Below, piece after piece: positions 1-7,779 of a stretch of 64,000 nt of DNA. A model generated the notes under the pieces. It worked only from the letters and a program-made list of their open reading frames with translations, searched no databases and had not been told where the DNA came from. The position numbers and the translations under genes are program-made. Position 1 is the first letter of the stretch, and every line of letters starts with the position of its first letter. The stretch is from Actinomycetales bacterium Actino_02 (GTDB lineage: Bacteria > Actinomycetota > Actinomycetes > Propionibacteriales > Propionibacteriaceae): contig LUYM01000006.1 in assembly GCA_001603275.1 (NCBI GenBank), positions 583,391 to 647,390 on the forward strand, given 5' to 3'.

Positions 1-1
1 C

Positions 2-502
2 GAAGAGCCGGTCAAGGCCAAGCCGCGTCCGACCGCTCCGGCACGGGCCGGGCTGGCCCCGCACCGCGACGCCGAGGTCTTCGAGGCGCTCCGGGATCGG
101 GCCGCTGCCGCTGCCAGCAAGCCGGAAGTCTTCCTGGCCTGCCTGGGTGCGCGTCGCGACTTCGGTGGCCGGGAGACCTTCACCGCAGCCCTGCTCGGCG
201 TCGGTGGCATCGCCACCCCGTCCAGCGAGGGTGGAACGCCCGAGGAGATCGCCGCCAAGGCGTCCGCCGCGGGTGCCAAGTTCGCGATCCTGTGCTCCTC
301 GGCCAAGGTCTACGCCGACCAGGCGGTCCCGGTGGCTCGGGCGCTGAAGGAGGCCGGTGTGGGCACCGTCTACATCGCCGGACGCAAGAAGGAGACCGCA
401 GCCGATGACGTCGATGACGTGATCGACGGCGAGGTCTTCGACGGGATGGATGTGGTCGCCTTCCTTGGCGAGGCCATGGACCGGATGGGAGTTGCCAAAT
501 GA
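2..502 (+). CDS. mutA: Methylmalonyl-CoA mutase small subunit, C-terminal part (5' end outside window)
   Basis: The reading frame is open from the window edge and stops at 500-502, giving the last 166 residues. They form the C-terminal cobalamin-binding-like domain of the mutase small subunit. Where the catalytic subunit carries DGHDRG, this chain has RRDFGGR, so the cobalt-ligating His is absent, as expected for the non-catalytic subunit of the heterodimer (family knowledge). The stop overlaps the next start (ATGA at 499-502), so mutA and mutB are translationally coupled. The heterodimer interconverts methylmalonyl-CoA and succinyl-CoA in propionate metabolism. Identity rests on domain and synteny; the N-terminus cannot be judged. 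Confidence 0.93.
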   Translation, partial: EEPVKAKPRPTAPARAGLAPHRDAEVFEALRDRAAAAASKPEVFLACLGARRDFGGRETFTAALLGVGGIATPSSEGGTPEEIAAKASAAGAKFAILCSSAKVYADQAVPVARALKEAGVGTVYIAGRKKETAADDVDDVIDGEVFDGMDVVAFLGEAMDRMGVAK

Positions 503-2688
503 GCACGATCCCCAACTTCGCTGGCATCGAGCTGGGCGCCCCGCTGCCCCCGGCCGATTCGGCCGCGCAGTTCCAGGCGATCCTGGAGGCCGGCACCCAC
601 ACCGAGGGGTGGCAGACCCCGGAGCACATCCTGGTGCCGCCGCTGTTCGACGAGAGCGCCTATGAGGGTCTGGACTTCCTGAAGACCTATCCGGGCATTC
701 CGCCGTTCCTGCGTGGCCCCTACGCCACCATGTACGTCAATCAGCCGTGGACGATCCGGCAGTACGCCGGCTTCTCCACCGCCGAGGAGTCCAACGCCTT
801 CTACCGGCGCAACCTGGCTGCCGGCCAGAAGGGCCTGTCGATCGCCTTCGACCTGGCCACCCACCGTGGCTACGACTCCGATCACCCGCGGGTGACCGGT
901 GACGTCGGCATGGCCGGTGTAGCCGTGGACTCGATCCTGGACATGCGTCAGCTGTTCGACGGCATTCCGCTGGATCAGATGTCGGTGTCGATGACCATGA
1001 ACGGCGCGGTGCTGCCGGTCCTGGCTCTGTACGTCGTCGCGGCCGAGGAGCAGGGGGTGAAGTTGGAGCAGCTGCAGGGAACGATCCAGAACGACATCCT
1101 CAAGGAGTTCATGGTTCGTAACACCTACATCTACCCGCCGACCCCGTCCATGCGGATCATCGCCGACATCTTCTCGTTCACTTCTGCAAACATGCCGAAG
1201 TTCAACTCGATCTCGATCTCCGGGTACCACATGCAGGAGGCCGGCGCGACCGCCGACATCGAGATGGCCTACACCCTGGCCGACGGCGTGGAGTACATCC
1301 GCGCCGGTGAGTCGGTGGGCCTGAAGGTCGATCAGTTCGCACCGCGACTGAGCTTCTTCTGGGCCGTCGGCATGAACTTCTTCATGGAGGTGGCCAAGTT
1401 CCGCGCGGCCCGCCTGCTGTGGGCCCGCCTGGTGCGCCAGTTCGAGCCGAAGAACCCCAAGTCGATGAGCCTGCGGACGCACAGCCAGACCTCTGGCTGG
1501 TCGCTGACGGCTCAGGACGTATTCAACAACGTGATGCGCACCTGCCTGGAGGCCATGGCCGCCACCCAGGGGCACACCCAGTCGTTGCACACCAACGCCT
1601 TGGACGAGGCCATCGCCCTGCCGACCGACTTCTCGGCCCGGATCGCCCGCAACACCCAGCTGTTCATTCAGCAGGAGTCGGGCACCTGCCGCACCGTCGA
1701 TCCGTGGGCCGGCAGCGCCTACATCGAGCGGCTGACCTACGACCTGGCCAAGAAGGGCTGGGATTTGATCCAGGAGGTCGAGGCGGCCGGCGGTATGGCC
1801 AAGGCGATCGAGGCCGGTATCCCGAAGATGCGCATCGAGGAGGCTGCGGCCCGTACCCAGGCTCGAATCGACTCGGGTCGTCAGCCGCTGATCGGCGTCA
1901 ACAAGTACACCGTCGACAACGATGTGCTGCCGGAGGTGCTGAAGGTCGACAACGCTCGGGTTCGTGATGAGCAGATCGCCAAGCTGCAGCGGCTGCGTGC
2001 CGAGCGCGACCAGGCGGCCACCGATGCCGCGCTGGAGAAGCTCACCTGGGCTGCGGCGAACCCCGACCCGACCGATGCCGATCGCAACCTGCTGAAGCTG
2101 GCCATCGACGCGGCTCGCGCCAAGGCCAGTGTCGGTGAGATCTCCGACGCGCTGGAGAAGGTGTTCGGCCGCTACACGGCGAACATCCGTACCATCTCCG
2201 GTGTGTACAACTCCGAATCCGGCTCCACCGAAGCTGTCACCAAGGCTCGCGCCCTGGTGGACGACTTCGAGAAGGCTGAGGGACGTCGTCCCCGGATCCT
2301 GGTGGCCAAGATGGGCCAGGACGGGCACGACCGTGGCCAGAAGGTGATTTCGACCGCCTTCGCCGATCTCGGCTTCACCGTGGACGTCGGCCCGCTGTTC
2401 CAGACTCCTGAGGAGACCGCTCGGCAGGCTGTCGAGTCCGACGTGCACGTGGTCGGAGTGTCCTCGCTGGCTGCCGGTCACCTCACCTTGGTGCCGGCGC
2501 TGCGCAAGGCGCTGGACGACCTGGGCCGTCCGGACATGATGATCGTGGTCGGTGGCGTGATCCCGCCGCAGGACTTCGACGAGCTGTACGCCAACGGCGC
2601 CGACGCGATCTACCCGCCCGGCACCGTGATTCCGGATTCGGCGATCGGTCTGCTCACCAAGCTGCGTGAGCGTCTCGACGCCGTCTAG
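499..2688 (+). CDS. mutB: Methylmalonyl-CoA mutase large (catalytic) subunit
   Basis: This 729-residue protein has the full family length: an N-terminal TIM-barrel substrate domain and a C-terminal B12 domain. The B12 motif DGHDRG begins at about residue 608, putting the His ligand at about 610, the position known in the Propionibacterium enzyme. Sequences such as [10 protein letters not shown] and the barrel core are typical of the family. It catalyses the adenosylcobalamin-dependent rearrangement between R-methylmalonyl-CoA and succinyl-CoA. Its start overlaps the mutA stop by 4 nt. A strong hairpin follows the stop, separating it from meaB. Confidence 0.98.
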   Translation: MSTIPNFAGIELGAPLPPADSAAQFQAILEAGTHTEGWQTPEHILVPPLFDESAYEGLDFLKTYPGIPPFLRGPYATMYVNQPWTIRQYAGFSTAEESNAFYRRNLAAGQKGLSIAFDLATHRGYDSDHPRVTGDVGMAGVAVDSILDMRQLFDGIPLDQMSVSMTMNGAVLPVLALYVVAAEEQGVKLEQLQGTIQNDILKEFMVRNTYIYPPTPSMRIIADIFSFTSANMPKFNSISISGYHMQEAGATADIEMAYTLADGVEYIRAGESVGLKVDQFAPRLSFFWAVGMNFFMEVAKFRAARLLWARLVRQFEPKNPKSMSLRTHSQTSGWSLTAQDVFNNVMRTCLEAMAATQGHTQSLHTNALDEAIALPTDFSARIARNTQLFIQQESGTCRTVDPWAGSAYIERLTYDLAKKGWDLIQEVEAAGGMAKAIEAGIPKMRIEEAAARTQARIDSGRQPLIGVNKYTVDNDVLPEVLKVDNARVRDEQIAKLQRLRAERDQAATDAALEKLTWAAANPDPTDADRNLLKLAIDAARAKASVGEISDALEKVFGRYTANIRTISGVYNSESGSTEAVTKARALVDDFEKAEGRRPRILVAKMGQDGHDRGQKVISTAFADLGFTVDVGPLFQTPEETARQAVESDVHVVGVSSLAAGHLTLVPALRKALDDLGRPDMMIVVGGVIPPQDFDELYANGADAIYPPGTVIPDSAIGLLTKLRERLDAV

Positions 2689-2701
2689 TCGAGCAGTAAC
2701 G

Positions 2702-2735
2702 GGTCGAGCCTGCTGGGTTTCCGGCAGGCTCGACC
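2702..2735 (+). terminator. Hairpin terminator after mutB
   Basis: A perfect 12-bp stem (2702-2713 with 2724-2735, arm GGTCGAGCCTGC) encloses a 10-nt loop just after the mutB stop. The following sequence is only weakly T-rich, as is common for actinobacterial terminators. It probably ends the mutAB transcript and leaves meaB with its own promoter. Confidence 0.75.
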
Positions 2736-2840
2736 TGTCTGGAGCCCGGCCCGCAGATACTGGACATGTCCGGCATCTGCACCGGGTTCGGTCAACCGAA
2801 TAGGCGTGTCCGCCACCAGTACGCGACGAACGAGCAGAGT

Positions 2841-3956
2841 ATGGACGAGATGACTGAAGCCAAGGAGCCGCTCTACCTGCGCTCGGACCCGACCCCAGGA
2901 CGCCAGTACGGGGACGCCGCGCCGCCTGCCCCGAACCCGGCAGTCGTACGGCGGCCGAAGCTCGACCCGCAGGTGCTGGCCGAGCAGATCCGAGCCGGCG
3001 AGCGGACCGCGATCGCGCGAGCGATCACCCTTGTCGAGTCCAGTAAGCCGGCCCATCACGACCTGGCCGCCGACCTGCTGCGGATCCTGCGCCCGGACAC
3101 CGGCAAGGCGATCCGGGTCGGCATCACCGGCGTCCCCGGTGCCGGCAAATCCACCTTCATCGACGCGCTCGGCCGCCGGCTGATCGACCAGGGGCACCGG
3201 ATCGCGGTACTGGCCGTCGACCCGACCTCGGCCAAGACCGGTGGATCGATCCTGGGCGACCGGACCCGGATGGGGGAGTTGGCCCAATCCGATCAGGCCT
3301 TCATTCGTCCCTCACCGGCGGGCAGCCACCTGGGTGGCGTGGCCCGCACCACGCGCGAATCGATGCTGGTGCTGGAGGCGGCCGGCTACGACGTCGTCCT
3401 GGTCGAGACCGTCGGCGTCGGCCAGTCCGAGGTTGCCGTGGCCGGCATGGTCGACACCTTCTTGCTGATTACCCTGGCCCGCGCCGGGGATCAGCTGCAG
3501 GGGATCAAACGCGGCATTCTCGAGATGGCTGACGTGATCACCGTGAACAAGGCCGATGGCGACCATGAGTCCGAGGCCCGGGTCACCGCCCGGGAGCTGT
3601 CCATCGCCATGAAGCTGATCACCTCCGACCCCAAGGCCACCCGTCCGCCGGTGCTGACCTCGAGCTCGCTGACCGGCAAGGGCCTGGACGAGGTCTGGCA
3701 GGCGATCCTGGATCACCGTGCGCGCCTGGAGGCCGCCGGCCAGCTGCAGGCCCGCCGGGCCAAGCAGCAGCGCGAATGGCTGTGGGCCCTGGTCCACGGC
3801 GAACTCGAGGACGCCCTGCGCGTCTCTCCGGCGGTGAACGCGATCCGCGCCCAGCTGGAAGCCGAGGTCGAGTCCGGCGAGCTCTCCGCGCTGGAGGCCT
3901 CGGACGCCATCCTGGCTGCCTTCGTTCGCGACGCCGAGGATCTGCTGCGTCACTAG
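2841..3956 (+). CDS. meaB: MeaB-type G-protein chaperone of methylmalonyl-CoA mutase
   Basis: The protein has a P-loop GVPGAGKST, a VDPTSAKTGGSILGD segment, the ETVGVGQSE region and NKADGD, which together define the MeaB/ArgK GTPase family. MeaB loads and protects the adenosylcobalamin cofactor of methylmalonyl-CoA mutase, consistent with its place directly after mutAB. The start is uncertain. The frame is open from an ATG at 2766, but that gives an unusual N-terminal extension. ATG at 2841 (371 residues) or 2850 fits the family better. No strong Shine-Dalgarno decides between them. It was formerly annotated as a lysine/arginine transport kinase (ArgK), which is a misnomer. Confidence 0.9.
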   Translation: MDEMTEAKEPLYLRSDPTPGRQYGDAAPPAPNPAVVRRPKLDPQVLAEQIRAGERTAIARAITLVESSKPAHHDLAADLLRILRPDTGKAIRVGITGVPGAGKSTFIDALGRRLIDQGHRIAVLAVDPTSAKTGGSILGDRTRMGELAQSDQAFIRPSPAGSHLGGVARTTRESMLVLEAAGYDVVLVETVGVGQSEVAVAGMVDTFLLITLARAGDQLQGIKRGILEMADVITVNKADGDHESEARVTARELSIAMKLITSDPKATRPPVLTSSSLTGKGLDEVWQAILDHRARLEAAGQLQARRAKQQREWLWALVHGELEDALRVSPAVNAIRAQLEAEVESGELSALEASDAILAAFVRDAEDLLRH

Positions 3957-4078
3957 CTTCTCGCCACCGCATCGGACGGTTCGAGGACGATCTCAGCTGA
4001 GGCGCTGGCGCAGCAGCCTGGATGCTACAAGCTACTGCTGTCGGCATCGACTGTTGGCCGCGCCCGGAGGTGGACATC

Positions 4079-4597
4079 GTGAGAGACGTAGCAGGGGCAT
4101 TGCGGGCGTTCCTCAAGTACAGCGTCCCGCGGCCACCCACCAAGGATGATCCCTTTCGGCTCACATGCTCACTTGAAGAGCCAGCAACCGAGACGGAGAT
4201 TCGTCGGGCTTGGCCAGACGCGATAGTCCCAACGGAGTTGGCTGATGCATGGCTGGCAAGCCGGCGATCGATGCTGTTTCAGGACGTCGACTACGGGCAG
4301 TGGGGATTGGTGATCTTGTCTCCCGACCAAGCTGCCGAACGTACGGCCTGGGAGCGATCGCAGCGTCCGGAGGACTTTCCTTTCGGCGACATCGTCGCCG
4401 GTGAGTTCCTCGGGGACTTGGAGTTGCTGATCGCGACACCTCGGGATGACGGTTCCTGCCAGATCCGAATCGCACTGCCGCTGGATCCCCGCGGCGACTG
4501 GTATGTCGCGGCCGAGAGCCTGGCCGAGTTCTTGCAGAGGTACCTGGTCGCGAGGGGCGACAAGTACTGGGAGCCTCACTACCGACCCCAGACGTGA
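4079..4597 (+). CDS. SMI1/KNR4 (SUKH)-like protein, possible orphan immunity protein
   Basis: GTG at 4079 is chosen because GGAGGT (4066-4071) lies 7 nt upstream; the frame is open further upstream to an ATG at 4022 without a ribosome site. The 172-residue protein shows an SUKH-like pattern: an early E-x-E-I helix, IVPTELADAWLAS resembling the P-x-x-Y-x-x-F-L stretch, then a hydrophobic LELLIATP strand before the C-terminal LAEFLQRYL helix. SUKH proteins are often immunity proteins of contact-dependent or polymorphic toxins, but no toxin gene is adjacent here. The assignment is by eye from the pattern and is tentative; a stand-alone regulatory role is equally possible. Confidence 0.5.
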   Translation: MRDVAGALRAFLKYSVPRPPTKDDPFRLTCSLEEPATETEIRRAWPDAIVPTELADAWLASRRSMLFQDVDYGQWGLVILSPDQAAERTAWERSQRPEDFPFGDIVAGEFLGDLELLIATPRDDGSCQIRIALPLDPRGDWYVAAESLAEFLQRYLVARGDKYWEPHYRPQT

Positions 4598-4640
4598 CCG
4601 GGTCGACATGCAGCAGCCCCCGCGAGGTCTACCCAGGTCG

Positions 4641-4780
4641 ACGACTGCGAGCCTCCTCGCGCAGGTGCTGCTTCAGCTCCAGGATGATCGGAACCTGGCT
4701 GGCCGGGACGCCCGGCAGCTGCAGAGTCACCGGGATTGGCGTGCCGACCGCAGCTGCCGCGGCAATGCGTTCGTGTGGGA
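4641..4780 (-). pseudogene. Truncated second copy of the DUF3788-like gene (3' end only)
   Basis: Read on the minus strand this stretch encodes ERIAAAAAVGTPIPVTLQLP followed by GVPASQVPIILELKQHLR and a short different tail. It closely matches the C-terminus of the intact gene at 5511-5921 (ERIAAAAPVGKSLPVTLHLP, then DFPASQVPVVLELKQRLR). Similarity stops abruptly upstream of about 4780, and no start codon or N-terminal domain is present. It looks like the remnant of a tandem duplication, with the lipoprotein gene at 4845-5441 now lying between remnant and intact copy. Confidence 0.7.
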
Positions 4781-4844
4781 GCCCGGCCTCAGCACGGCCT
4801 CGATGACAACGAAATCGGCGGCCGGAACGAGATCGAGCAGTGGG

Positions 4845-5441
4845 TCAGGCGGGGTCGAGCTCGCCGACCCGCAGGCTCGCCACGATCTGTTCCCACAGCC
4901 CCGCGTCAACATCGGTACCGATGATCACGGCGATGTTGGGCGAGACCTGGGCGGCGACGGCGGAGCAGTCGACCGGCTTGTGGGCGCGCACTCCGGCGAC
5001 TTCCAGCCTGGCTGCGTCGTCGGCGCCGGGGACGTCCACCGGCTTGGTCCGGCCGGTGAGGCTCTCCGCGATGTCGACGCCGGTCGCCTCTCTCACCAGG
5101 CGGGGGAGTGCGATCTCCAGGTAGGAGGATGCGGTGTATGCGGGCTCGCTCGGCGGCGAGTCCTCCTTGATGGCCTCTCTGACCACCACGGTGATGGTGG
5201 CGTCGCCTTCGGGATCGGCCAGCTGAAGGACACCCTCGACATGCCGCTTCTTCCAGGTGGTGGGCACGGAGATGGTGACCCCGCTGGCAGTCTGCGTGGC
5301 AAGGGCGATCGAAGGTCCAACCGACGGGAGATCCCGCGCGGACGGTGACTCAGTCGAGAGCGGGCCGGAAGCGCAACCGCTGAGAGTGAGGGCCGCGCAC
5401 AGCGCCAGCACCACCGATCCGAGTCCATGTCCGCCGCGCAT
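4845..5441 (-). CDS. Predicted lipoprotein of unknown function
   Basis: This 198-residue protein starts with a short charged segment, a hydrophobic stretch and a lipobox LSGC at about residues 20-23, so it should be exported and lipid-anchored. The start ATG has a GAGAGGA ribosome site upstream. The mature part contains a strand-rich domain (TASGVTISVPTTWKKR, then AVIIGTDVDAGLWEQIVASL) resembling actinobacterial lipoproteins of the LpqN/LpqT sort (PsbP/Mog1-like fold). That similarity is an impression from pattern only. It lies between the truncated and intact DUF3788-like copies. Function is unknown. Confidence 0.72.
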   Translation of the reverse strand: MRGGHGLGSVVLALCAALTLSGCASGPLSTESPSARDLPSVGPSIALATQTASGVTISVPTTWKKRHVEGVLQLADPEGDATITVVVREAIKEDSPPSEPAYTASSYLEIALPRLVREATGVDIAESLTGRTKPVDVPGADDAARLEVAGVRAHKPVDCSAVAAQVSPNIAVIIGTDVDAGLWEQIVASLRVGELDPA

Positions 5442-5510
5442 ACCGTTCCGGCTCCTCTCACTCCGCTCCCACAGTAGTCACTGGCTCGCCCGGCCACCGG
5501 TTCAGCGGCG

Positions 5511-5921
5511 CTAGCGCAGACGCTGCTTCAACTCCAGGACGACCGGAACCTGGCTGGCTGGGAAGTCCGGTAGGTGCAGAGTGACCGGGAGCGATTTCCC
5601 GACCGGAGCAGCTGCGGCGATGCGTTCGCGCAGGGTGTCGTCCAGGTCGGGGCTGGCCAGGATCGTGTCGCGTAGCCGGGCCGGGAAGTAGAAGGTGATC
5701 CGGGCCAGGCCGGGCTCGACGCTCATCCAGGCCATCGTGGCCTTGCCGCGGGTGGCCTTGGCTAGCCAGCCGCCATCGCGGTAGTAGCGCCAGGCCACGT
5801 CCACCCCGGCGTCGGCGAAGGCGCCCAGGGCTTCCTGCCAGGCGGCATCGGCGTCGCCGAGCGCCTCGGCGATGGCCTTGGGGGTCGGTGGCTGGGATTG
5901 GTCGGGGAACGCTTGGCCCAT
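5511..5921 (-). CDS. DUF3788-like protein
   Basis: The 136-residue frame begins MGQAFPDQSQPPTPKAI and contains VAWRYYRDGGWLAKATRGK and ITFYFPARLRDTI, a pattern I associate with the DUF3788 family of small cytoplasmic proteins. Its molecular role is not established. The start is placed at ATG 5921: a TATCGT hexamer lies exactly 6 nt upstream, suggesting a leaderless transcript. The frame could be extended to 6020, but this would run into the start region of the divergent gene. A 3' fragment of a second copy lies at 4641-4780. Confidence 0.68.
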   Translation of the reverse strand: MGQAFPDQSQPPTPKAIAEALGDADAAWQEALGAFADAGVDVAWRYYRDGGWLAKATRGKATMAWMSVEPGLARITFYFPARLRDTILASPDLDDTLRERIAAAAPVGKSLPVTLHLPDFPASQVPVVLELKQRLR

Positions 5922-5927
5922 GGCGCA

Positions 5928-5933
5928 ACGATA
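5928..5933 (-). promoter_or_regulatory. Candidate -10 box, leaderless start of the DUF3788-like gene
   Basis: TATCGT on the minus strand ends 6 nt before the ATG at 5921. This places the expected transcription start at or next to the start codon. Confidence 0.45.
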
Positions 5934-6006
5934 GGACGACGGCGTCGCGAGCGTCGGCGAGTTGGCCCGGTCGCCGACCCGATCCCCGAGCAAGGAGCAA
6001 TCCCCG

Positions 6007-6606
6007 ATGAGTGACCGCATTCTGGTGGTGGTCGGCCACCCGCTGGCCGGCAGTCTCAGCCACGAGCTGGGCCAGCGCTACGCCGAGGCGGCCCGCGCTG
6101 CCGGAGCCGAGGTGCGGGTGCGGGATCTGTCCGAGCGTCAGCCGCAGAACCCGCCGGATCGGGCCAGCCTGCGCTCGGTGCGCGAGGATCGCAGCTGGCT
6201 GGAGCCGTCCGTGGCCGCCGACCTGTCCGAGCTGGAGTGGGCGCAACACATCCTGATCGTCTTCCCGCAGTGGTGGGGGCTGTATCCGGCCGTGCTGAAG
6301 GCCTGGATCGATCGCACCTTCGTCTCCGGAGCGACCTACCGCTCAACGGCCGGCTACCGCTGGGAGCCTCTGCTGACCGGACGCACGGCTCGGCTGATCA
6401 TGACCTGCGATGTGCCTCGGTTCTACAACCAGCTGGTCTACCGGGACGCCGCCATCACCGCGCTGCGCCGGGCCACCCTGGGTTACTGCGGCATCAAGAC
6501 CATTGGTGCCAGCCGGTTCACCCCGGTGAAGACCTCCACGCCGGAGCTGCGAGCGAAGTGGCTGGCCAAGGCCGAGCAGTTCGGCACTGCGGACGCCCGG
6601 CGCTAG
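6007..6606 (+). CDS. Flavodoxin-fold NAD(P)H oxidoreductase (quinone reductase / KefF family)
   Basis: The 199-residue protein has the features of the flavodoxin_2 family: an N-terminal ILVVVGHPLAGSLSHELGQR phosphate-binding region for FMN or FAD, the family-typical FPQWWGLYPAVLKAWIDR around residues 85-102, and a later GYRWEPLLTGR segment. Such enzymes transfer two electrons from NAD(P)H to quinones and protect against electrophiles; some are ancillary subunits of K+ efflux systems. No potassium channel gene is adjacent. The start ATG at 6007 is preceded by AAGGAG (5992-5997). It is divergent from the DUF3788-like gene. Subfamily and substrate cannot be fixed from the sequence. Confidence 0.88.
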   Translation: MSDRILVVVGHPLAGSLSHELGQRYAEAARAAGAEVRVRDLSERQPQNPPDRASLRSVREDRSWLEPSVAADLSELEWAQHILIVFPQWWGLYPAVLKAWIDRTFVSGATYRSTAGYRWEPLLTGRTARLIMTCDVPRFYNQLVYRDAAITALRRATLGYCGIKTIGASRFTPVKTSTPELRAKWLAKAEQFGTADARR

Positions 6607-6927
6607 CCGCCTGAGGCGACACGCGGCACTCGGATCAGGCCGGCTCGGGGCTTCGTCTGTGCGGGATGCCCCCTGTGAGACGCGCCCGTCCTCATCTCGA
6701 CTCCGAGTTTGTCGTTATCAGGCGGGTCTCGGACGCCCGAGCCGGCGCGAGCTCCGATGTTGCTGCTATGAGCTGCACAAGAGGCCTCCATAGCGACGAA
6801 GTCGGAGCTCGCGTGTGAACTGGCCTCAAACACGGCCCTGATAACGATGAAGTCGAAGTCCAGGTCGGTCAGACGGCGAGCCTCATGTTTCGGAGGGTGC
6901 GCCCAGGCTTCGCGGCGCGGTACTCGG
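6607..6927. other. Gene-free stretch with nested inverted repeats
   Basis: These 321 bases lie between the convergent ends of the oxidoreductase and yjjW. I see no credible gene. The stretch contains four related ~22-bp units (listed separately) in two inverted pairs. No tRNA-like cloverleaf or transposase remnant is visible. Confidence 0.7.
6701..6858. repeat. Cluster of four ~22-bp units in two nested inverted pairs (REP/BIME- or MITE-like)
   Basis: Units A (6701-6722) and B (6752-6773) are on the plus strand; C (6786-6807) and D (6837-6858) on the minus strand. Aligned, they share the core CTCCGA-N6-TCGYTAT-N4 with a few substitutions each. B and C are the arms of an extended imperfect hairpin from 6745 to 6812 (CGCGAGCTCCGA at its base) with a ~13-nt loop; A and D form the outer pair. 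Alternating inverted units in a gap between convergent genes resemble BIME/REP elements or a short non-autonomous mobile element. No other copy was seen in this window. Confidence 0.65.
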
Positions 6928-7779
6928 CTAGATCACCAGGAGCTGGAAGTCGCCCTGGTTGCGCAGTACCTCGGCGTAGTGGGCGCGCTGTTCGGCGGTC
7001 GGCTCGACCAGCGGCACCGGGGACGGACGGACGCCATGAGCCCGAAAGCCGATGAGCTTCAGCCGCATTTTCGGGTCGATCCCAGCCAGCCAGGTGCCGG
7101 TGCGTTTCAGCAGCTCGTCGGAGTCGTTGACCCCGGCGGCCAGCAGCAGGCGCACCTCGTGCAGCTTGCCGCGGCCGGCCAGCAGCCGGATCGACTCCAG
7201 CACCTGCGCATTGCCCGAGCCGACCAGTTCGCGGTGAATGGCGTCGTCAAAGCACTTCAGATCGATCATGGCTGCATCCAACACCGGGTCGAGCTCGTCC
7301 CAGACCGACCGGGGCGCGGCCCCATTCGAGTCCACGAAGCAGGTCAGTCGGGACAGCGTCGGGTCGGCCTTGATCGCCGCGAACAGGGCGGCCACGAAGC
7401 CCGACTGCTGGGTGGCCTCGCCGCCGGAGACGGTCACCCCGGAGATGAACGGGACGTTCGGACGCAGCCGCTCCAGCACCTCGGCCACCCGCAGCGGGCC
7501 TGCCTTCGGCGTGGAGTCGTAGGGGCAGATCCGGATGCAGGCATCCTCACCGGTGCAGCGGTCGGGGTTCCAGACCACACGTCCGCCGACCACGTCCAGC
7601 GCCGACGAACCACAGGCGTCCACGCACACTCCGCAGTCATTGCAGAGATTGATGGTGTAGGGGTTGTGGCAGGCCAGGCAGTTGAAGTTGCAGCCCTGGG
7701 TGAACAGCACGAACCGATTCCCCGGCCCATCGACGGCGGAGAACTCGATGACGCCGCTGATCTGTCCGGTCAGGCTCAC
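6928..7779 (-). CDS. yjjW: YjjW-type glycyl-radical-enzyme activase (radical SAM)
   Basis: This 283-residue protein carries the radical SAM motif CNFNCLAC (CX3CX2C) near residue 30. It is followed by a ferredoxin-like insert: CNDCGVCVDAC, then a second cysteine group CX5CX3CP. The GGEAT segment is the SAM-binding GGE motif. The extra cluster domain is typical of glycyl-radical-enzyme activases, which abstract hydrogen from the partner glycine. Its start overlaps the stop of the upstream partner gene by 4 nt, so the pair is co-translated. Length and partner match E. coli YjjW. Activity requires anaerobic conditions. Confidence 0.9.
   Translation of the reverse strand: MSLTGQISGVIEFSAVDGPGNRFVLFTQGCNFNCLACHNPYTINLCNDCGVCVDACGSSALDVVGGRVVWNPDRCTGEDACIRICPYDSTPKAGPLRVAEVLERLRPNVPFISGVTVSGGEATQQSGFVAALFAAIKADPTLSRLTCFVDSNGAAPRSVWDELDPVLDAAMIDLKCFDDAIHRELVGSGNAQVLESIRLLAGRGKLHEVRLLLAAGVNDSDELLKRTGTWLAGIDPKMRLKLIGFRAHGVRPSPVPLVEPTAEQRAHYAEVLRNQGDFQLLVI

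Noticed and set aside
370..2481. Open frame of 703 codons antisense to mutB
   Set aside because: Antisense open frames are expected under strong GC third-position bias; the product is low-complexity Gly/Arg/Val/His with no motif.
2766..2840. Longer N-terminus for MeaB from ATG 2766
   Set aside because: No ribosome site, and the extension is not family-like; ATG 2841 or 2850 preferred, though not proven.
6607..6927. tRNA or small structured RNA in the repeat-bearing gap
   Set aside because: No cloverleaf or CCA end visible; the pairing is explained by inverted repeat units.
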